A stretch of DNA of 46,072 nucleotides from contig NZ_JAFLRK010000030.1 of NCBI RefSeq assembly GCF_017315735.1, forward strand, positions 1 to 46,072, read 5' to 3'. Below, one piece after another: positions 8,101 to 15,678 of the stretch. This DNA comes from Paracoccus shandongensis (lineage in GTDB: Bacteria > Pseudomonadota > Alphaproteobacteria > Rhodobacterales > Rhodobacteraceae). The notes below the pieces were generated by a model. The model was given only the letters and a program-made list of their open reading frames with translations. It was not told the origin of the DNA and did no database searches. The position numbers and the translations under genes are program-made. Position 1 is the stretch's first letter. Each line of letters starts with the position of its first letter.

Positions 8101-8654
8101 GGTCGGGTGCCGATGCGCTGCGCGGTGGCGGGGGCAATGACCGCCTGTGGGGCCAGGCTGGCAACGACGGGCTGTGGGGGGATGCGGGTGACGACACCCT
8201 GGCCGGCGGGCTTGGCAATGACCTGCTGCAAGGCGGGGCGGGCAACGACCGGCTGCTGGGCGAGGGCGGGAACGATGCCCTGGGGGGCGGGGATGGCCGC
8301 GACATCCTGTCGGGCGGGGCGGGCCGGGACACGCTGGTCGGCGGGGCGGGCGCCGATCTGCTGGCAGGCGGGGCCCAGGCCGATGTCTTCCGCTTCATCT
8401 TTGCCACCGACAGCACCGCGAGGCTGGCCGACGTGATTCAGGATTTCCAGGCGGGGGTCGATGACCTGGACCTGCGGTCCCTGAAACTTCGCTTCATCGG
8501 CAAGGCCGCCTTCAGCGACGACCATCAGGTGCGCTGGCACCATGTGGGCAACGAGACCCGCGTCCTGGCCGACCTGAACGGGGACGGGCAGGCGGACTTC
8601 GTGCTGCGGCTTTCGGGCCACATCGCGCTTGACCGCGACGACTTCCTGCTGTGA
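5178..8654 (+). CDS. Giant RTX (hemolysin-type calcium-binding) protein, probably type I secreted
   Basis: A 1158-residue acidic, Gly/Asp/Asn-rich protein without an N-terminal signal peptide. Residues 1 to about 370 form repeated beta-rich segments (ending in motifs like GGISIFTLLPDGRL) that look like a beta-propeller. Around 379-430 there is a short RTX block, followed by a cap with DYEPGVDQLDLS. From about 522 to 1070 comes a long array of nonapeptides of the form GGxGNDxLx. The protein ends with a second cap (IQDFQAGVDDLDLRSL ... DRDDFLL) like the C-terminal secretion module of serralysins. Such proteins fold on binding Ca2+ outside the cell after export by an ABC/MFP/TolC type I system; none is encoded here. 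No enzymatic domain is recognised. The start at 5178 follows CGGACAAG; an overlapping out-of-frame ORF from 5147 is spurious. Confidence 0.9.
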   Translation: MITYRHVATYGAAQTRWLSGVTDLAMAQIGGSWMLFAVSARGGVSSYRISDPDAPLVLVATQAFPPSLTYQAEPVLTVLDMAAGDRLLVGGMSGGGGTGLSITDRGGLGGFAQLFPAAQVGSRLSTSGEMVTDAGRFLFSAQSDTLVLQVHRIGNDGSLAALSSVSLPMPAGVAEASLDKIIAMTVDGQHLLVAISGLGNFISTHAISAGGILGAGTMHVAAEGTGYYVPSDIAALQFGGRSFVVVAGATSSSLSVFQIGKTGALTTTDHIVDELTTRFQSVTALATAVVDGRGFVIAGGADGGISIFTLLPDGRLLHLQTIADTADMVLGKVSAIEAQVIGGRIVLLVTSDGETGVTQLVVDPGAIGQTGLAGAGVVTGSDKDDLLVATGATTQLKGGAGDDILVTGQANIKLTGGAGADIFAITRFDGRVVIADYEPGVDQLDLSMLGMIRSTWQLKFAPQSWGMRIVYGNSVLEVRTLSGQSLAPTDFGNGMFPIGHYWLPELDPLLIGTPPTTVGKWVFGGEGADQLLGAGGPDVIQAGAGNDTVSAGAGADTVHGQAGNDQLRGGEDGDLLLGQGGHDTLFGDAGNDSLLGHGGNDLLWGGTGNDTLRGGSGNDLVYGGTGHDLLLGEDGNDTLSGEDDNDRLEDSGGDNHLIGGRGNDTLIAGAGLDQLWGEDGNDLLQGGGGNDLLYGQDGNDTLWGGLGNDRLEDGRGNNQLNGEGGNDTLVAGAGLDLLRGGVGHDILHAGAGNDRLFGDDDNDQLFGDGGADLLDGGAGNDLLYGGEGNDLLNGGLGQDSLQGQDGNDALTDLWGDNRLWGQVGNDTLRAGAGLDWLFGGIGNDMLFGGAGNDRLLGEAGNDRLWGEAGHDVLTDLLGSNSMNGGTGNDRLTAGAGFDTLAGGTGNDQLRAGAGNDRLDGGEGNDTLWGEAGNDILTDLLGNNLLWGGVGNDVLTGGTGRDRLNGEAGNDALRGGSGADALRGGGGNDRLWGQAGNDGLWGDAGDDTLAGGLGNDLLQGGAGNDRLLGEGGNDALGGGDGRDILSGGAGRDTLVGGAGADLLAGGAQADVFRFIFATDSTARLADVIQDFQAGVDDLDLRSLKLRFIGKAAFSDDHQVRWHHVGNETRVLADLNGDGQADFVLRLSGHIALDRDDFLL
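6741..8388 (+). repeat. RTX nonapeptide repeat array
   Basis: About sixty consecutive nine-codon units, most encoding variants of G-G-x-G-N-D-x-L-x. At the DNA level they show as recurrent GGCAACGAC tracts every 27 bases or multiples of it. Each pair of nonapeptides is expected to form one turn of a Ca2+-binding parallel beta-roll. Confidence 0.95.
7116..8168 (+). repeat. Higher-order 63-residue super-repeat inside the RTX array
   Basis: Five units begin at 7116, 7305, 7602, 7791 and 7980. Each opens with an aberrant nonapeptide (RLEDSGGDN, RLEDGRGNN, ALTDLWGDN, VLTDLLGSN, ILTDLLGNN). In units 1-4 this is followed by a canonical unit and then (T/R)LxAGAG(L/F)D; unit 5 has VLTGGTGRD at the third position. 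Unit spacing is 189 bases (seven nonapeptides), except 297 (eleven) between the second and third. The aberrant unit lacks the GG and the GND, so Ca2+ ligands are probably missing at regular intervals. Confidence 0.85.
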
Positions 8655-8658
8655 CGCC

Positions 8659-9681
8659 TCAGCCCTGCGTCAGGCGCGCCACCGCCCAGGCGGCCGCATC
8701 GGCCACCGCCGGATCGGCATCCCCCGCCAGCCCCTGCGCCACCCCGGCCAGATCCGCCCGGCCCGAATTGCCGATGGCGTAAAGCACATTGCGCACGAAG
8801 CGGTCGCGCCCGATGCGCTTGATCGGGCTGCCCGAGAATCGCTCCCGGAAGGCCGCGTCGTCCAGCACGGCCAGTTCCGCAAGCGGCGGCGCGGGGGCGG
8901 TGCCCCGATAGCGCATCTCGGATCCGGCCTGGGCGAACTTGTTCCAGGGGCAGGCGGCCAGGCAGTCGTCGCAGCCATAGATGCGGTTGCCCATCAGCGG
9001 GCGCAGGCCGGGATCGACCGGGCCCTTGTGCTCGATCGTCAGGTAGGAAATGCAGCGCCGCGCATCCAGCTGGTAGGGTGCCGGAAAGGCCCCCGTGGGA
9101 CAGGCGTCCAGGCAGGCGCGGCAGGATCCGCAATGAGAATGCTCGGGCGCGTCCGGGGGCAGGGGAATGGTCGTGAAGATCGAGCCCAGGAAGAACCAGC
9201 TTCCCAACTCGCGCGACAGAAGGTTGGTGTGCTTGCCCTGCCAGCCCATGCCCGCCGCCTGCGCCAGCGGCTTTTCCATCACCGGCGCGGTATCGACGAA
9301 GACCTTGATCTCCTCGCCCGGCGCCTGCTCCAGAAGCCAGCGGCCAAGGCGCTTCAGCCGCTTCTTGACCAGGTCGTGATAATCGCGCCCCTGGGCATAG
9401 ACGCTGATCGCCGCACGGTCCGGCTGGTCCAGCACCGCCAGGGGATCGTGGCCGGGCGTGTAAAGCTCGGCCAGAACGATCACCGATTTCGCTTGGGGCC
9501 ACAGCGCCGCCGGGTTGCCGCGCCAATGGGTCCGCTCGGCCATCCAGCCCATCTGCCCGTGCCGCCCGGCCTCCAGGAACTGCTGCAAGCGTTCCGCAAC
9601 CTCGGGCACCGCGCCCGGCGTGGTCACCCGCATCCGCGAAAACCCGACGGCCTCGGCCTCGGCCGCCAGACGCTCTTTCAC
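8659..9681 (-). CDS. queG: Epoxyqueuosine reductase QueG
   Basis: The cobalamin- and iron-sulfur-dependent enzyme that performs the last step of queuosine synthesis, reducing epoxyqueuosine in tRNA. The C-terminal half holds two ferredoxin-like 4Fe-4S motifs, [15 protein letters not shown] and [13 protein letters not shown], and the very end is a short HEAT-like tail. [22 protein letters not shown] is the family core. The start is uncertain. A GTG at 9681 gives [14 protein letters not shown], which matches where other QueG proteins begin. An ATG at 9750 would read through a palindrome (9706-9725) and overlap the upstream gst stop. Neither has a good ribosome site. The gene converges on the RTX gene with 4 bases between stops. 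Confidence 0.93.
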   Translation of the reverse strand: MKERLAAEAEAVGFSRMRVTTPGAVPEVAERLQQFLEAGRHGQMGWMAERTHWRGNPAALWPQAKSVIVLAELYTPGHDPLAVLDQPDRAAISVYAQGRDYHDLVKKRLKRLGRWLLEQAPGEEIKVFVDTAPVMEKPLAQAAGMGWQGKHTNLLSRELGSWFFLGSIFTTIPLPPDAPEHSHCGSCRACLDACPTGAFPAPYQLDARRCISYLTIEHKGPVDPGLRPLMGNRIYGCDDCLAACPWNKFAQAGSEMRYRGTAPAPPLAELAVLDDAAFRERFSGSPIKRIGRDRFVRNVLYAIGNSGRADLAGVAQGLAGDADPAVADAAAWAVARLTQG

Positions 9682-9705
9682 TTTGGCATAAATATCCCGG
9701 GGGGT

Positions 9706-9725
9706 CTGGGGGGCTGGCCCCCCAG
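9706..9725 (-). terminator. G/C palindrome after gst
   Basis: CTGGGGGG (9706-9713) and CCCCCCAG (9718-9725) form an 8-bp stem with a 4-base loop, two bases past the gst stop codon on the minus strand. No T-run follows. It looks like a terminator-like or REP-like intergenic palindrome and lies inside the longest possible queG frame. Confidence 0.5.
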
Positions 9726-9727
9726 CC

Positions 9728-10414
9728 TTATCCGAAATCAAGCTCGGCATAATGGGGGGCCGGATGGATCCCCGGCACCTGGTCGGCCAGGATCGAGCGG
9801 AAGGCCGGACGCGACTTGATGGTGGCATACCAGTCGCGCAAGGATTCCGAGCGGTCCCAATCCACGTCCGAGATATAATCCAGGCAGGAAAAATGCGCCG
9901 CCGCCGTGAAATCGGCCAGCGACAGGCTGTTGCCTGCCAGCCAGCGGCGGGTTTCCAGCAGCGTGGCCAGATAGTCGATATGCTCCTTGATGGCGCGCAG
10001 CCCGTCCTTGACCACGCGGCTGTCGGGATAGCCCTGGCGGGTGACCTTCTTCCAGACCCGCTCGGTCAGGATGGGAACGGTCACCTCGGTGTTGAACTTG
10101 TCGTCGAACCAGGCGCACAGGCGGCGCACCTCGTGGCGTTCCAGGGGCGTCGCGGGCATCAGCGCGGGTTGGGGAATGGCCTCGTCCAGGTATTCGATGA
10201 TGGCCTGGCTTTCGGCCAGCATGTTGCCGCGATGGCGCAGCACCGGCAGCTTGCCCGCCGGGTTGCGGCGCCTGAGGTCGGGCGGGCTTTCCCAGTAACG
10301 CTCCTCGACCAGCTCGACCTCGATCTTCTTTTCGGCCAGCACCAGCCGCACCTTGCGGCAAAAGGGCGACAGGGCCGTATGGTAAAGCCGGGTGGTCTGG
10401 GTGTTGCTGTTCAT
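9728..10414 (-). CDS. Glutathione S-transferase family protein
   Basis: A 228-residue cytosolic protein with a thioredoxin-like N-terminal domain. It starts [23 protein letters not shown], where the S-P-F-C segment is the glutathione-binding/active-site region of beta- or zeta-like GSTs. NPAGKLPVL carries the cis-Pro, and [13 protein letters not shown] is the glutathione gamma-glutamyl contact. The helical C-terminal domain contains [17 protein letters not shown], the usual N-capping box. Substrate is not predictable. It is followed closely by queG on the same strand. Confidence 0.9.
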   Translation of the reverse strand: MNSNTQTTRLYHTALSPFCRKVRLVLAEKKIEVELVEERYWESPPDLRRRNPAGKLPVLRHRGNMLAESQAIIEYLDEAIPQPALMPATPLERHEVRRLCAWFDDKFNTEVTVPILTERVWKKVTRQGYPDSRVVKDGLRAIKEHIDYLATLLETRRWLAGNSLSLADFTAAAHFSCLDYISDVDWDRSESLRDWYATIKSRPAFRSILADQVPGIHPAPHYAELDFG

Positions 10415-10471
10415 CGCCTGCTTCTGGACCTTCCTGTCACAATGGCGCCCTTGATAAGCCCCGCGCCCCCG

Positions 10472-11197
10472 CTATTCAACCGGCGCGGGGGTCTGGAAGC
10501 AGTCGGCCCGCCCGTCGCGCGCAATGGTCGCCGCCCCGTCGGCAATCGCGCGCGAGCGGCTGGACGCGCGGGGGCTGCGGGTCTTGGGCGCGGGCAGCAC
10601 GGCGGCCAGCCGGGCGGCCTGCACGGGCGTCAGCCGGTCGGGCGTGGTGCCGAAATAATCGCGCGCCGCAGCCTGGATGCCGAAGATCCCCGGCCCGAAC
10701 TCGGCCACGTTCAGGTAAACCTCCAGGATGCGGCGCTTGGACCAGAAGGCCTCGATCATGGGGGTGAAGGCGGTTTCCAGCGCCTTGCGCGTCCAGCTGC
10801 GGCCCTGCCACAAAAAGACGTTCTTGGCCGTCTGCTGCGTCAGGGTGGACGCCCCCCGCGACGACCCCGAGGCCACGACCTTGCGAATCTCCACCATGTC
10901 GAAGCCCCAGTGCAGGCAGAAATTCGCATCCTCGGCCGCCACGACCGAGCGGCGCATGACGGGGGCCACGTCCTCGATATCGACCCATTTGCGCGGGGCG
11001 GCGGCCTCGGACACGATGGTCCAGGTGGTGGGCGGGTTGATCAGGGCATACACCATGACCAGCCCCACCATCAGCGCCAGGAAGCGCAGCGCCAGCCAGC
11101 GCAGCCAGATCAGCAGGCGGCGCAGGGGACGCCAGCGGATGGCGGGCGCCGCCCCGGGATCGGCGGCGGGGCGGCTGAACAAAAGGCGAATGACCAT
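10472..11197 (-). CDS. mtgA: Monofunctional peptidoglycan glycosyltransferase MtgA
   Basis: An inner-membrane GT51 enzyme that polymerises lipid II into glycan strands. One membrane anchor spans about residues 34-53. The catalytic Glu is E89 in AAEDANFCLHWGFD, followed by GASTLTQQTAKN (115-126) and RRILEVYLNVAEFG carrying the second conserved Glu near 159. There is no transpeptidase domain, and 241 residues is the normal MtgA size. It lies 33 bases downstream of the DUF1269 gene on the same strand. Confidence 0.96.
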   Translation of the reverse strand: MVIRLLFSRPAADPGAAPAIRWRPLRRLLIWLRWLALRFLALMVGLVMVYALINPPTTWTIVSEAAAPRKWVDIEDVAPVMRRSVVAAEDANFCLHWGFDMVEIRKVVASGSSRGASTLTQQTAKNVFLWQGRSWTRKALETAFTPMIEAFWSKRRILEVYLNVAEFGPGIFGIQAAARDYFGTTPDRLTPVQAARLAAVLPAPKTRSPRASSRSRAIADGAATIARDGRADCFQTPAPVE

Positions 11198-11230
11198 GGG
11201 CCGCCGTGTCTCATGCGGCCCGGTCTTGCG

Positions 11231-11764
11231 TCAAGCGCCCGTGGCGGGATCGGCGGGCGGCACGGGCGGCGTGGCGCCGCCCGACAGGGCATCGCGCAGC
11301 CGGTCCTCGTCCTCGCGCGACAGGGAGGTTTGCAGCACGCGTCCCCGGTGGTGGAAGGATTGCAGCCGGTCCAGCACCTTGTCGGCGGTCATCTTGCGCA
11401 GAAGGACAAACACCGCCGAGCCGCCGGGCGGCAGGGCGCGGGCCGTTTCGCGCATGAAGTTGTCGTTGATGCCCACGTCCGACAACTGCCCCGCCAGCGC
11501 CCCCGAGGCCGCGCCGACCGCCGCGCCGATCAGCGGGTTCAGGAAGACCAGCCCCACCAGCGTGCCCCAGAAGCCACCGCCAAGCGCGCCCGCCGCCGTC
11601 AGGTTCACCGCCTGGTGCAGCTTGATGTCGTCTTCGGACGGACGGGTGACGACAACCGCGTCCTCCATCTCGATCAGGTATTCCCCCTGCATCTTCACCA
11701 GCTCGGCCCGCAGCTCGAACCCGGTGGCCTCGTCGTCGAAGGCGATCACGATCAGTTCCGACAT
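11231..11764 (-). CDS. DUF1269 family membrane protein
   Basis: A 177-residue protein starting MSELIVIAFDDEATGFELRA, with a ferredoxin-like opening, a central glycine-rich hydrophobic hairpin (GALGGGFWGTLVGLVFLNPLIGAAVGAASGALAG) and a C-terminal basic/acidic tail ending in Pro-rich residues. This is the layout of DUF1269 proteins, whose function is not known. The start at 11764 is supported by AAAGGAGAAACC just upstream, so the longer frame to 11920 is rejected. About 150 non-coding bases separate it from the tRNA-Leu terminator. Confidence 0.85.
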   Translation of the reverse strand: MSELIVIAFDDEATGFELRAELVKMQGEYLIEMEDAVVVTRPSEDDIKLHQAVNLTAAGALGGGFWGTLVGLVFLNPLIGAAVGAASGALAGQLSDVGINDNFMRETARALPPGGSAVFVLLRKMTADKVLDRLQSFHHRGRVLQTSLSREDEDRLRDALSGGATPPVPPADPATGA

Positions 11765-11918
11765 GGTTTCTCCTTTCGCGGATATGCGCGTCCAACGGCG
11801 ATGACAGCCCAGGGTTTCGCCGTTGTGAAGCCTCCATGGGGACTGGTTTGAAAAATTCCTGTCTGCGCCGGTCGGGCTGCATGGCATCCCGCCCCGCCCC
11901 ACACGCCATGCCACAAGC

Positions 11919-11958
11919 AAAAAGCCCCCGGAAAACCGAAGTTTTCTGGGGGCTTTTT
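11919..11958 (-). terminator. Rho-independent terminator of tRNA-Leu
   Basis: Read on the minus strand, AAAAAGCCCCC and GGGGGCTTTTT flank AGAAAAC-TTCG-GTTTTC, making a long stem closed by a UUCG tetraloop and ending in a T run. It begins two bases after the encoded CCA end of the tRNA gene. Confidence 0.9.
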
Positions 11959-11959
11959 A

Positions 11960-12044
11960 TGGTGCCCAGAAGAGGACTCGAACCTCCACGCCTTGCGGCA
12001 CACGGACCTGAACCGTGCGCGTCTACCAATTCCGCCATCTGGGC
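11960..12044 (-). tRNA. tRNA-Leu(CAG)
   Basis: The cloverleaf reads from GCCCAGA (5' acceptor, 12044 downward) to TCTGGGC plus discriminator A and an encoded CCA (11960-11962). The anticodon stem CACGG/CCGTG encloses TTCAGGT, giving anticodon CAG. A long variable arm (TGCCGCAAGGCGT region) and GTTCGAGTC in the T arm mark a class II leucine tRNA. Its length is 85 bases with CCA. Confidence 0.97.
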
Positions 12045-12061
12045 CAACTGGTGTGAGCGGC

Positions 12062-12090
12062 TGATTAAAGGCAGCCGCGGGGGGCGTCAA
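12062..12090 (-). promoter_or_regulatory. Promoter of tRNA-Leu
   Basis: On the minus strand TTGACG (12085-12090) is followed after exactly 17 bases by TAATCA (12062-12067). Transcription would start around 12055, a few bases before the mature tRNA 5' end. The tRNA-Lys gene has a nearly identical arrangement. Confidence 0.7.
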
Positions 12091-12227
12091 TGGGGGTGGC
12101 GCAGAAATCTTGCGAAAATCTTTCGCGGCACCCGTCCGGCCCTGCGATCCCTGCCTGTCCGCCTTGTCGCGCCGCGCGCGCTTGGATAAGGAGCGGAAGG
12201 CATCGGCATGAAGGAGGCGAGACGCCC

Positions 12228-13214
12228 ATGGCGAAACTGGTCACGATTTTCGGCGGATCGGGCTTTCTGGGCCGGCAGGTCGCGCGGCTGATGGCCAAGC
12301 AGGGCTGGCGCGTCCGCGTGGCCGTGCGCCGCCCCGACGAGGCGCTGTTCACCCGCACCTATGGCAATGTCGGCCAGGTCCAGCCGGTCCTGTGCAACAT
12401 CCGCGACGAGTTGTCGGTGCGCGCGGCCATGGCAGATGCCGACGCGGTGGTCAACTGTGTCAATATCCTGACCCCCAAAGGGAAAAGCACCTTCAAGACC
12501 GTCTTCGAGGAAGGGGCCGAGACCATCGCCCGCCTGTCCGCCGAGATGGGCGTGGCGCGGGTCGTCCACATCTCGGGGATCGGGGTCGATGCCGATTCGG
12601 ACAGCGCCTATATCGCCGGCAAGGCGCGGGGCGAGGCTGCGGTGCTGCGCCACCGCCCCGATGCGGTGATCCTGCGCCCCTCGGTCATGTTCGGGCCCGA
12701 CGACACCTTCTACAACCGCTTTGCGGCCATGACACGGCTTGGCCCGGTGCTGCCGGTCGTGGGCTGCAAGGTGCGCCTCCAGCCGGTCTTCGTCGATGAC
12801 GTGGCCCTGGCCGCCGTCAAAGGCGCCACCGGAGAGGCCGCGCCCGGCATCTATGAACTGGGCGGGCCGGACGTGCTGACCATGAAGGACATCATGGGCC
12901 AGGTGCTGAAGGCCACCATGCGCCGCCGGGGCATCGTCAACATGCCCTTCTGGGTGGCGGGCCTTGTCGCGCGCGTGCTGGGCCTGTTGCAGATCCTGAC
13001 GGGCGGGCTGTTCACCAATTCGATCCTGACGCGGGACCAGCTGGCGCTGCTGCGGCGCGACAATGTCGTGTCGCCCGGCGCGCGCGGCTTTGCCGAACTG
13101 GGCATCCAGCCGCTTGCAGCGGATGCGGTGATCGAGCAGTATCTGTGGCGCTTCCGCCCCTCGGGGCAATACGAGGCGATCAAGCAGTCGGCCAAGAACC
13201 TGCGCCCCCACTGA
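12228..13214 (+). CDS. Complex I NDUFA9-family protein (atypical short-chain dehydrogenase/epimerase)
   Basis: A 328-residue Rossmann protein beginning [20 protein letters not shown], with the NAD(P)-binding GGxGFxG at residues 9-14. [23 protein letters not shown] in the middle has the YxxxK-like region of extended SDRs (Y-I-A-G-K). It matches the NDUFA9-like proteins of alphaproteobacteria, related to the mitochondrial complex I accessory subunit. Some alphaproteobacterial complex I preparations contain this subunit; that role here is inferred. AAGGAGGCGAG lies upstream of the ATG at 12228. Its stop overlaps the uppP start by one base (TGATG), implying translational coupling. Confidence 0.88.
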   Translation: MAKLVTIFGGSGFLGRQVARLMAKQGWRVRVAVRRPDEALFTRTYGNVGQVQPVLCNIRDELSVRAAMADADAVVNCVNILTPKGKSTFKTVFEEGAETIARLSAEMGVARVVHISGIGVDADSDSAYIAGKARGEAAVLRHRPDAVILRPSVMFGPDDTFYNRFAAMTRLGPVLPVVGCKVRLQPVFVDDVALAAVKGATGEAAPGIYELGGPDVLTMKDIMGQVLKATMRRRGIVNMPFWVAGLVARVLGLLQILTGGLFTNSILTRDQLALLRRDNVVSPGARGFAELGIQPLAADAVIEQYLWRFRPSGQYEAIKQSAKNLRPH

Positions 13215-14017
13215 TGGAGCCGAACACCATCGTGGCAGCCATCCTCGGGATTCTCGAGGGGCTGACCGAATACATCCCCGTGTCCTCGACCGGCCATATC
13301 CTGCTGGCGGGGCATTTCCTGGGCTTCGACTCGCCCGGCCGCAGCTTCGAGGTGCTGATCCAGCTGGGCGCGCTGCTGGCGGTGCTGGGCGTCTATGCGG
13401 CGCGGATCGTCCAGATCCTGGCGGCGGCCCCCCGTGACCCGGCCGCGCGGCGCTTTGTCGCGGCGGTGCTGCTGGCCTTCGCCCCCGCGGTGGTGGTGGG
13501 CGTGCTGGCGCATGACTTCATCAAGACGGTGCTGTTCGAGACGCCCATGCTGATCGCCGTCATGCTGATCGGGGGCGGGGTGGTGCTGCTGTGGGTGGAC
13601 CGGCTGGCCCGGCACCCCCTTTATATGCGGGCCGAGGATTTCCCCCTGTCGATGGCCTTCAAGATCGGCCTGATCCAGTGCCTGGCGATGGTGCCCGGCG
13701 TGTCGCGGTCGGGCGCCACCATCGTGGGCGGGCTGCTTTTGGGGGCAGACAAGCGCGCGGCTGCCGAATTTTCGTTCTTTCTGGCCATGCCCACCATGCT
13801 GGGGGCATTCGCCTATGACCTGTTCAAGAATCGTGACATCCTGGACGCCAGCGCCATCGGCACCATCGCCGTGGGCTTTGTGGCGGCCTTTGTCAGCGCG
13901 CTGATCGTGGTGCGCTGGCTGCTGGGTTATGTCTCGAAGCACGGCTATGCGCTGTTTGGCTGGTGGCGCATCCTTGTAGGGGCCGTTGTTTTGATGGCGC
14001 TTTTTGCTGGTAGGTAA
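13214..14017 (+). CDS. uppP: Undecaprenyl-diphosphatase UppP
   Basis: An inner-membrane phosphatase that recycles undecaprenyl diphosphate to the monophosphate carrier used for peptidoglycan and O-antigen synthesis; overexpression gives bacitracin resistance. The BacA-type motifs are [14 protein letters not shown] (residues 15-28) and [17 protein letters not shown]. There are about eight membrane segments in 267 residues. Its ATG overlaps the stop of the NDUFA9-like gene. Confidence 0.96.
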   Translation: MEPNTIVAAILGILEGLTEYIPVSSTGHILLAGHFLGFDSPGRSFEVLIQLGALLAVLGVYAARIVQILAAAPRDPAARRFVAAVLLAFAPAVVVGVLAHDFIKTVLFETPMLIAVMLIGGGVVLLWVDRLARHPLYMRAEDFPLSMAFKIGLIQCLAMVPGVSRSGATIVGGLLLGADKRAAAEFSFFLAMPTMLGAFAYDLFKNRDILDASAIGTIAVGFVAAFVSALIVVRWLLGYVSKHGYALFGWWRILVGAVVLMALFAGR

Positions 14018-14023
14018 CTTGTG

Positions 14024-14106
14024 CTGACCTAAATCAGTAAAGGTTGAGCGGGAAAATACCCGCCGAGCCCAAAAATCTCAGCTTTAGGTCAGTCTTGCTG
14101 ACTTTT
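14024..14106 (+). promoter_or_regulatory. Structured leader before gltD: nested inverted repeats, possible attenuator
   Basis: An AT-richer 150-base gap precedes gltD. CTGACCTAAA (14024-14033) is exactly complementary to TTTAGGTCAG (14083-14092). Between them GCGGG (14048-14052) pairs with CCCGC (14059-14063) around AAAATA. The 3' arm also overlaps GTCAG (14088-14092), which can instead pair with CTGAC (14098-14102), followed directly by TTTT. The long-range and the short terminator-like pairings exclude each other. The same sites could be DNA operators instead. Confidence 0.45.
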
Positions 14107-14168
14107 CATCTTATTGCCCTTGGTTTATTGCGTCTGACGGAAGTCCTGTTTCTGGAAGGTGCGCAGCC

Positions 14169-15665
14169 ATGGCCACGCAGAAGATGCTCAAGTTCGTCTC
14201 GACCCCGCGCGAGATGCCCGAGAAACGCCCGGCCGCCGAGCGCAGCGAGGACTTTCACGAGATCTATCGCGAATTCGCCAAGGCCAAGGCCGCCGAACAG
14301 GCCAGCCGTTGCAGCCAGTGCGGCGTGCCCTATTGCCAAAGCCATTGCCCGCTGCACAACAACATCCCCGACTGGCTGCGCCTGACCGCCGAGGGGCGCC
14401 TTTACGAGGCCTGGCAGGTCAGCCAGGCCACCAGCACCCTGCCCGAGATTTGCGGCCGCATCTGCCCGCAGGACCGCCTGTGCGAAGGCAACTGCGTGAT
14501 CGAGCAGTCGGGCCACGGCACCGTCACCATCGGCGCGATCGAGAAATACATCAACGACGTGGCCTGGGAGGAAGGCTGGATCAAATCCATCCGGCCTGCC
14601 CAGGAACGCGCCGAATCGATCGGCATCATCGGCGCGGGCCCCGGCGGGTTGTCGGCGGCCCACATGCTGCGCGCGCGCGGGTTCCAGGTCACGGTTTACG
14701 ACCGCTATGACCGGGCGGGCGGGCTGATGACCTATGGCATCCCCGGCTTCAAGCTGGAAAAGGACGTGGTCCTGCGCCGCAACCAGTGGCTGGCCGACAG
14801 CGGTGTCGAGTTCGTGCTGAACTGCAATGTGGGCCAGGACATCAGCTTCGACGCGATCCGGGGCAAGCATGACGCGGTGCTGATCGCCACGGGCGTCTAT
14901 AAGACCCGCGACCTGGACATCGACAACGCCGATGCGGGCGGGGTGGTGCGGGCCATCGATTATCTGACCGCCTCGAACAAGGTCGATTTCGGCGACGAGG
15001 TTCCCGATTTCGCCGATGGCGAACTGGACGCCAAGGGCAAGCGCGTGGTCGTGATCGGCGGCGGCGACACCGCCATGGACTGCGTGCGCACCGCGATCCG
15101 CCAGGGCGCGCTGTCGGTCAAGTGCCTCTATCGCCGCGACCGCGCCAACATGCCGGGATCGCAGCGCGAGGTCCAGAACGCCGAGGAAGAAGGCGTCGAA
15201 TTCGTCTGGATGTCCGCGCCCGGCAGGTTCATCGGCCATGTCACGGGTGATTTCGCCGCCACCCAGGAAGCCGACGTGGACGGGCCGGTGCGCAGGGTGA
15301 CGCAGATCGCCTCGGTCGGGGTTCAGAAGATGCGCCTTGGCGCGCCGGACGTGACGGGCCGCCAGTCGCCCGAACTGATCGAGGGCGCCGATTATGACGA
15401 GCCCGCCGACCTGGTCATCAAGGCCTTGGGCTTCGAGCCCGAGGATCTGCCGAAACTGTGGGGCGTGGACGGGCTGGAGGTCACCCGCTGGGGCACCATC
15501 AAGGCCAATTTCCAGACCCACCAGACCAGCCTGCCCGGCGTCTTTGCCGTGGGCGACATCGTGCGCGGCGCGTCGCTGGTCGTCTGGGCGATCCGCGACG
15601 GGCGCGAGGCCGCCGAATCCATCGCCGGTTACCTGACCGGCGAGGCGCGCGTGGCCGCGGAATAG
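14169..15665 (+). CDS. gltD: Glutamate synthase (NADPH) small subunit
   Basis: The beta subunit of GOGAT, which passes electrons from NADPH through FAD and 4Fe-4S clusters to the large subunit. The N-terminal cysteine sets CSQCGVPYCQSHCP and CGRICPQDRLCEGNC bind the clusters. IGIIGAGPGG begins the FAD Rossmann fold, VVVIGGGDTAMD is the NADPH site, and GVFAVGDIVRGASLVVWAI closes the FAD domain. Its length, 498 residues, is normal. It is the first gene of a gltD-(secreted protein)-gltB group and follows the structured leader at 14024-14106. Confidence 0.97.
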   Translation: MATQKMLKFVSTPREMPEKRPAAERSEDFHEIYREFAKAKAAEQASRCSQCGVPYCQSHCPLHNNIPDWLRLTAEGRLYEAWQVSQATSTLPEICGRICPQDRLCEGNCVIEQSGHGTVTIGAIEKYINDVAWEEGWIKSIRPAQERAESIGIIGAGPGGLSAAHMLRARGFQVTVYDRYDRAGGLMTYGIPGFKLEKDVVLRRNQWLADSGVEFVLNCNVGQDISFDAIRGKHDAVLIATGVYKTRDLDIDNADAGGVVRAIDYLTASNKVDFGDEVPDFADGELDAKGKRVVVIGGGDTAMDCVRTAIRQGALSVKCLYRRDRANMPGSQREVQNAEEEGVEFVWMSAPGRFIGHVTGDFAATQEADVDGPVRRVTQIASVGVQKMRLGAPDVTGRQSPELIEGADYDEPADLVIKALGFEPEDLPKLWGVDGLEVTRWGTIKANFQTHQTSLPGVFAVGDIVRGASLVVWAIRDGREAAESIAGYLTGEARVAAE

Positions 15666-15678
15666 GGCGGGGCCGGTG

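Noticed and set aside
6741..8388. Possible CRISPR or satellite-like DNA array
   Set aside because: The period is a multiple of nine codons, stays in frame and encodes RTX nonapeptides. There are no constant repeats with unique spacers.
5454..8621. 1055-codon open frame antisense to the RTX gene
   Set aside because: It mirrors the repeated GGCAACGAC codons in another frame, has V/A/Q-rich low-complexity content and no family resemblance. The sense frame carries clear RTX motifs.
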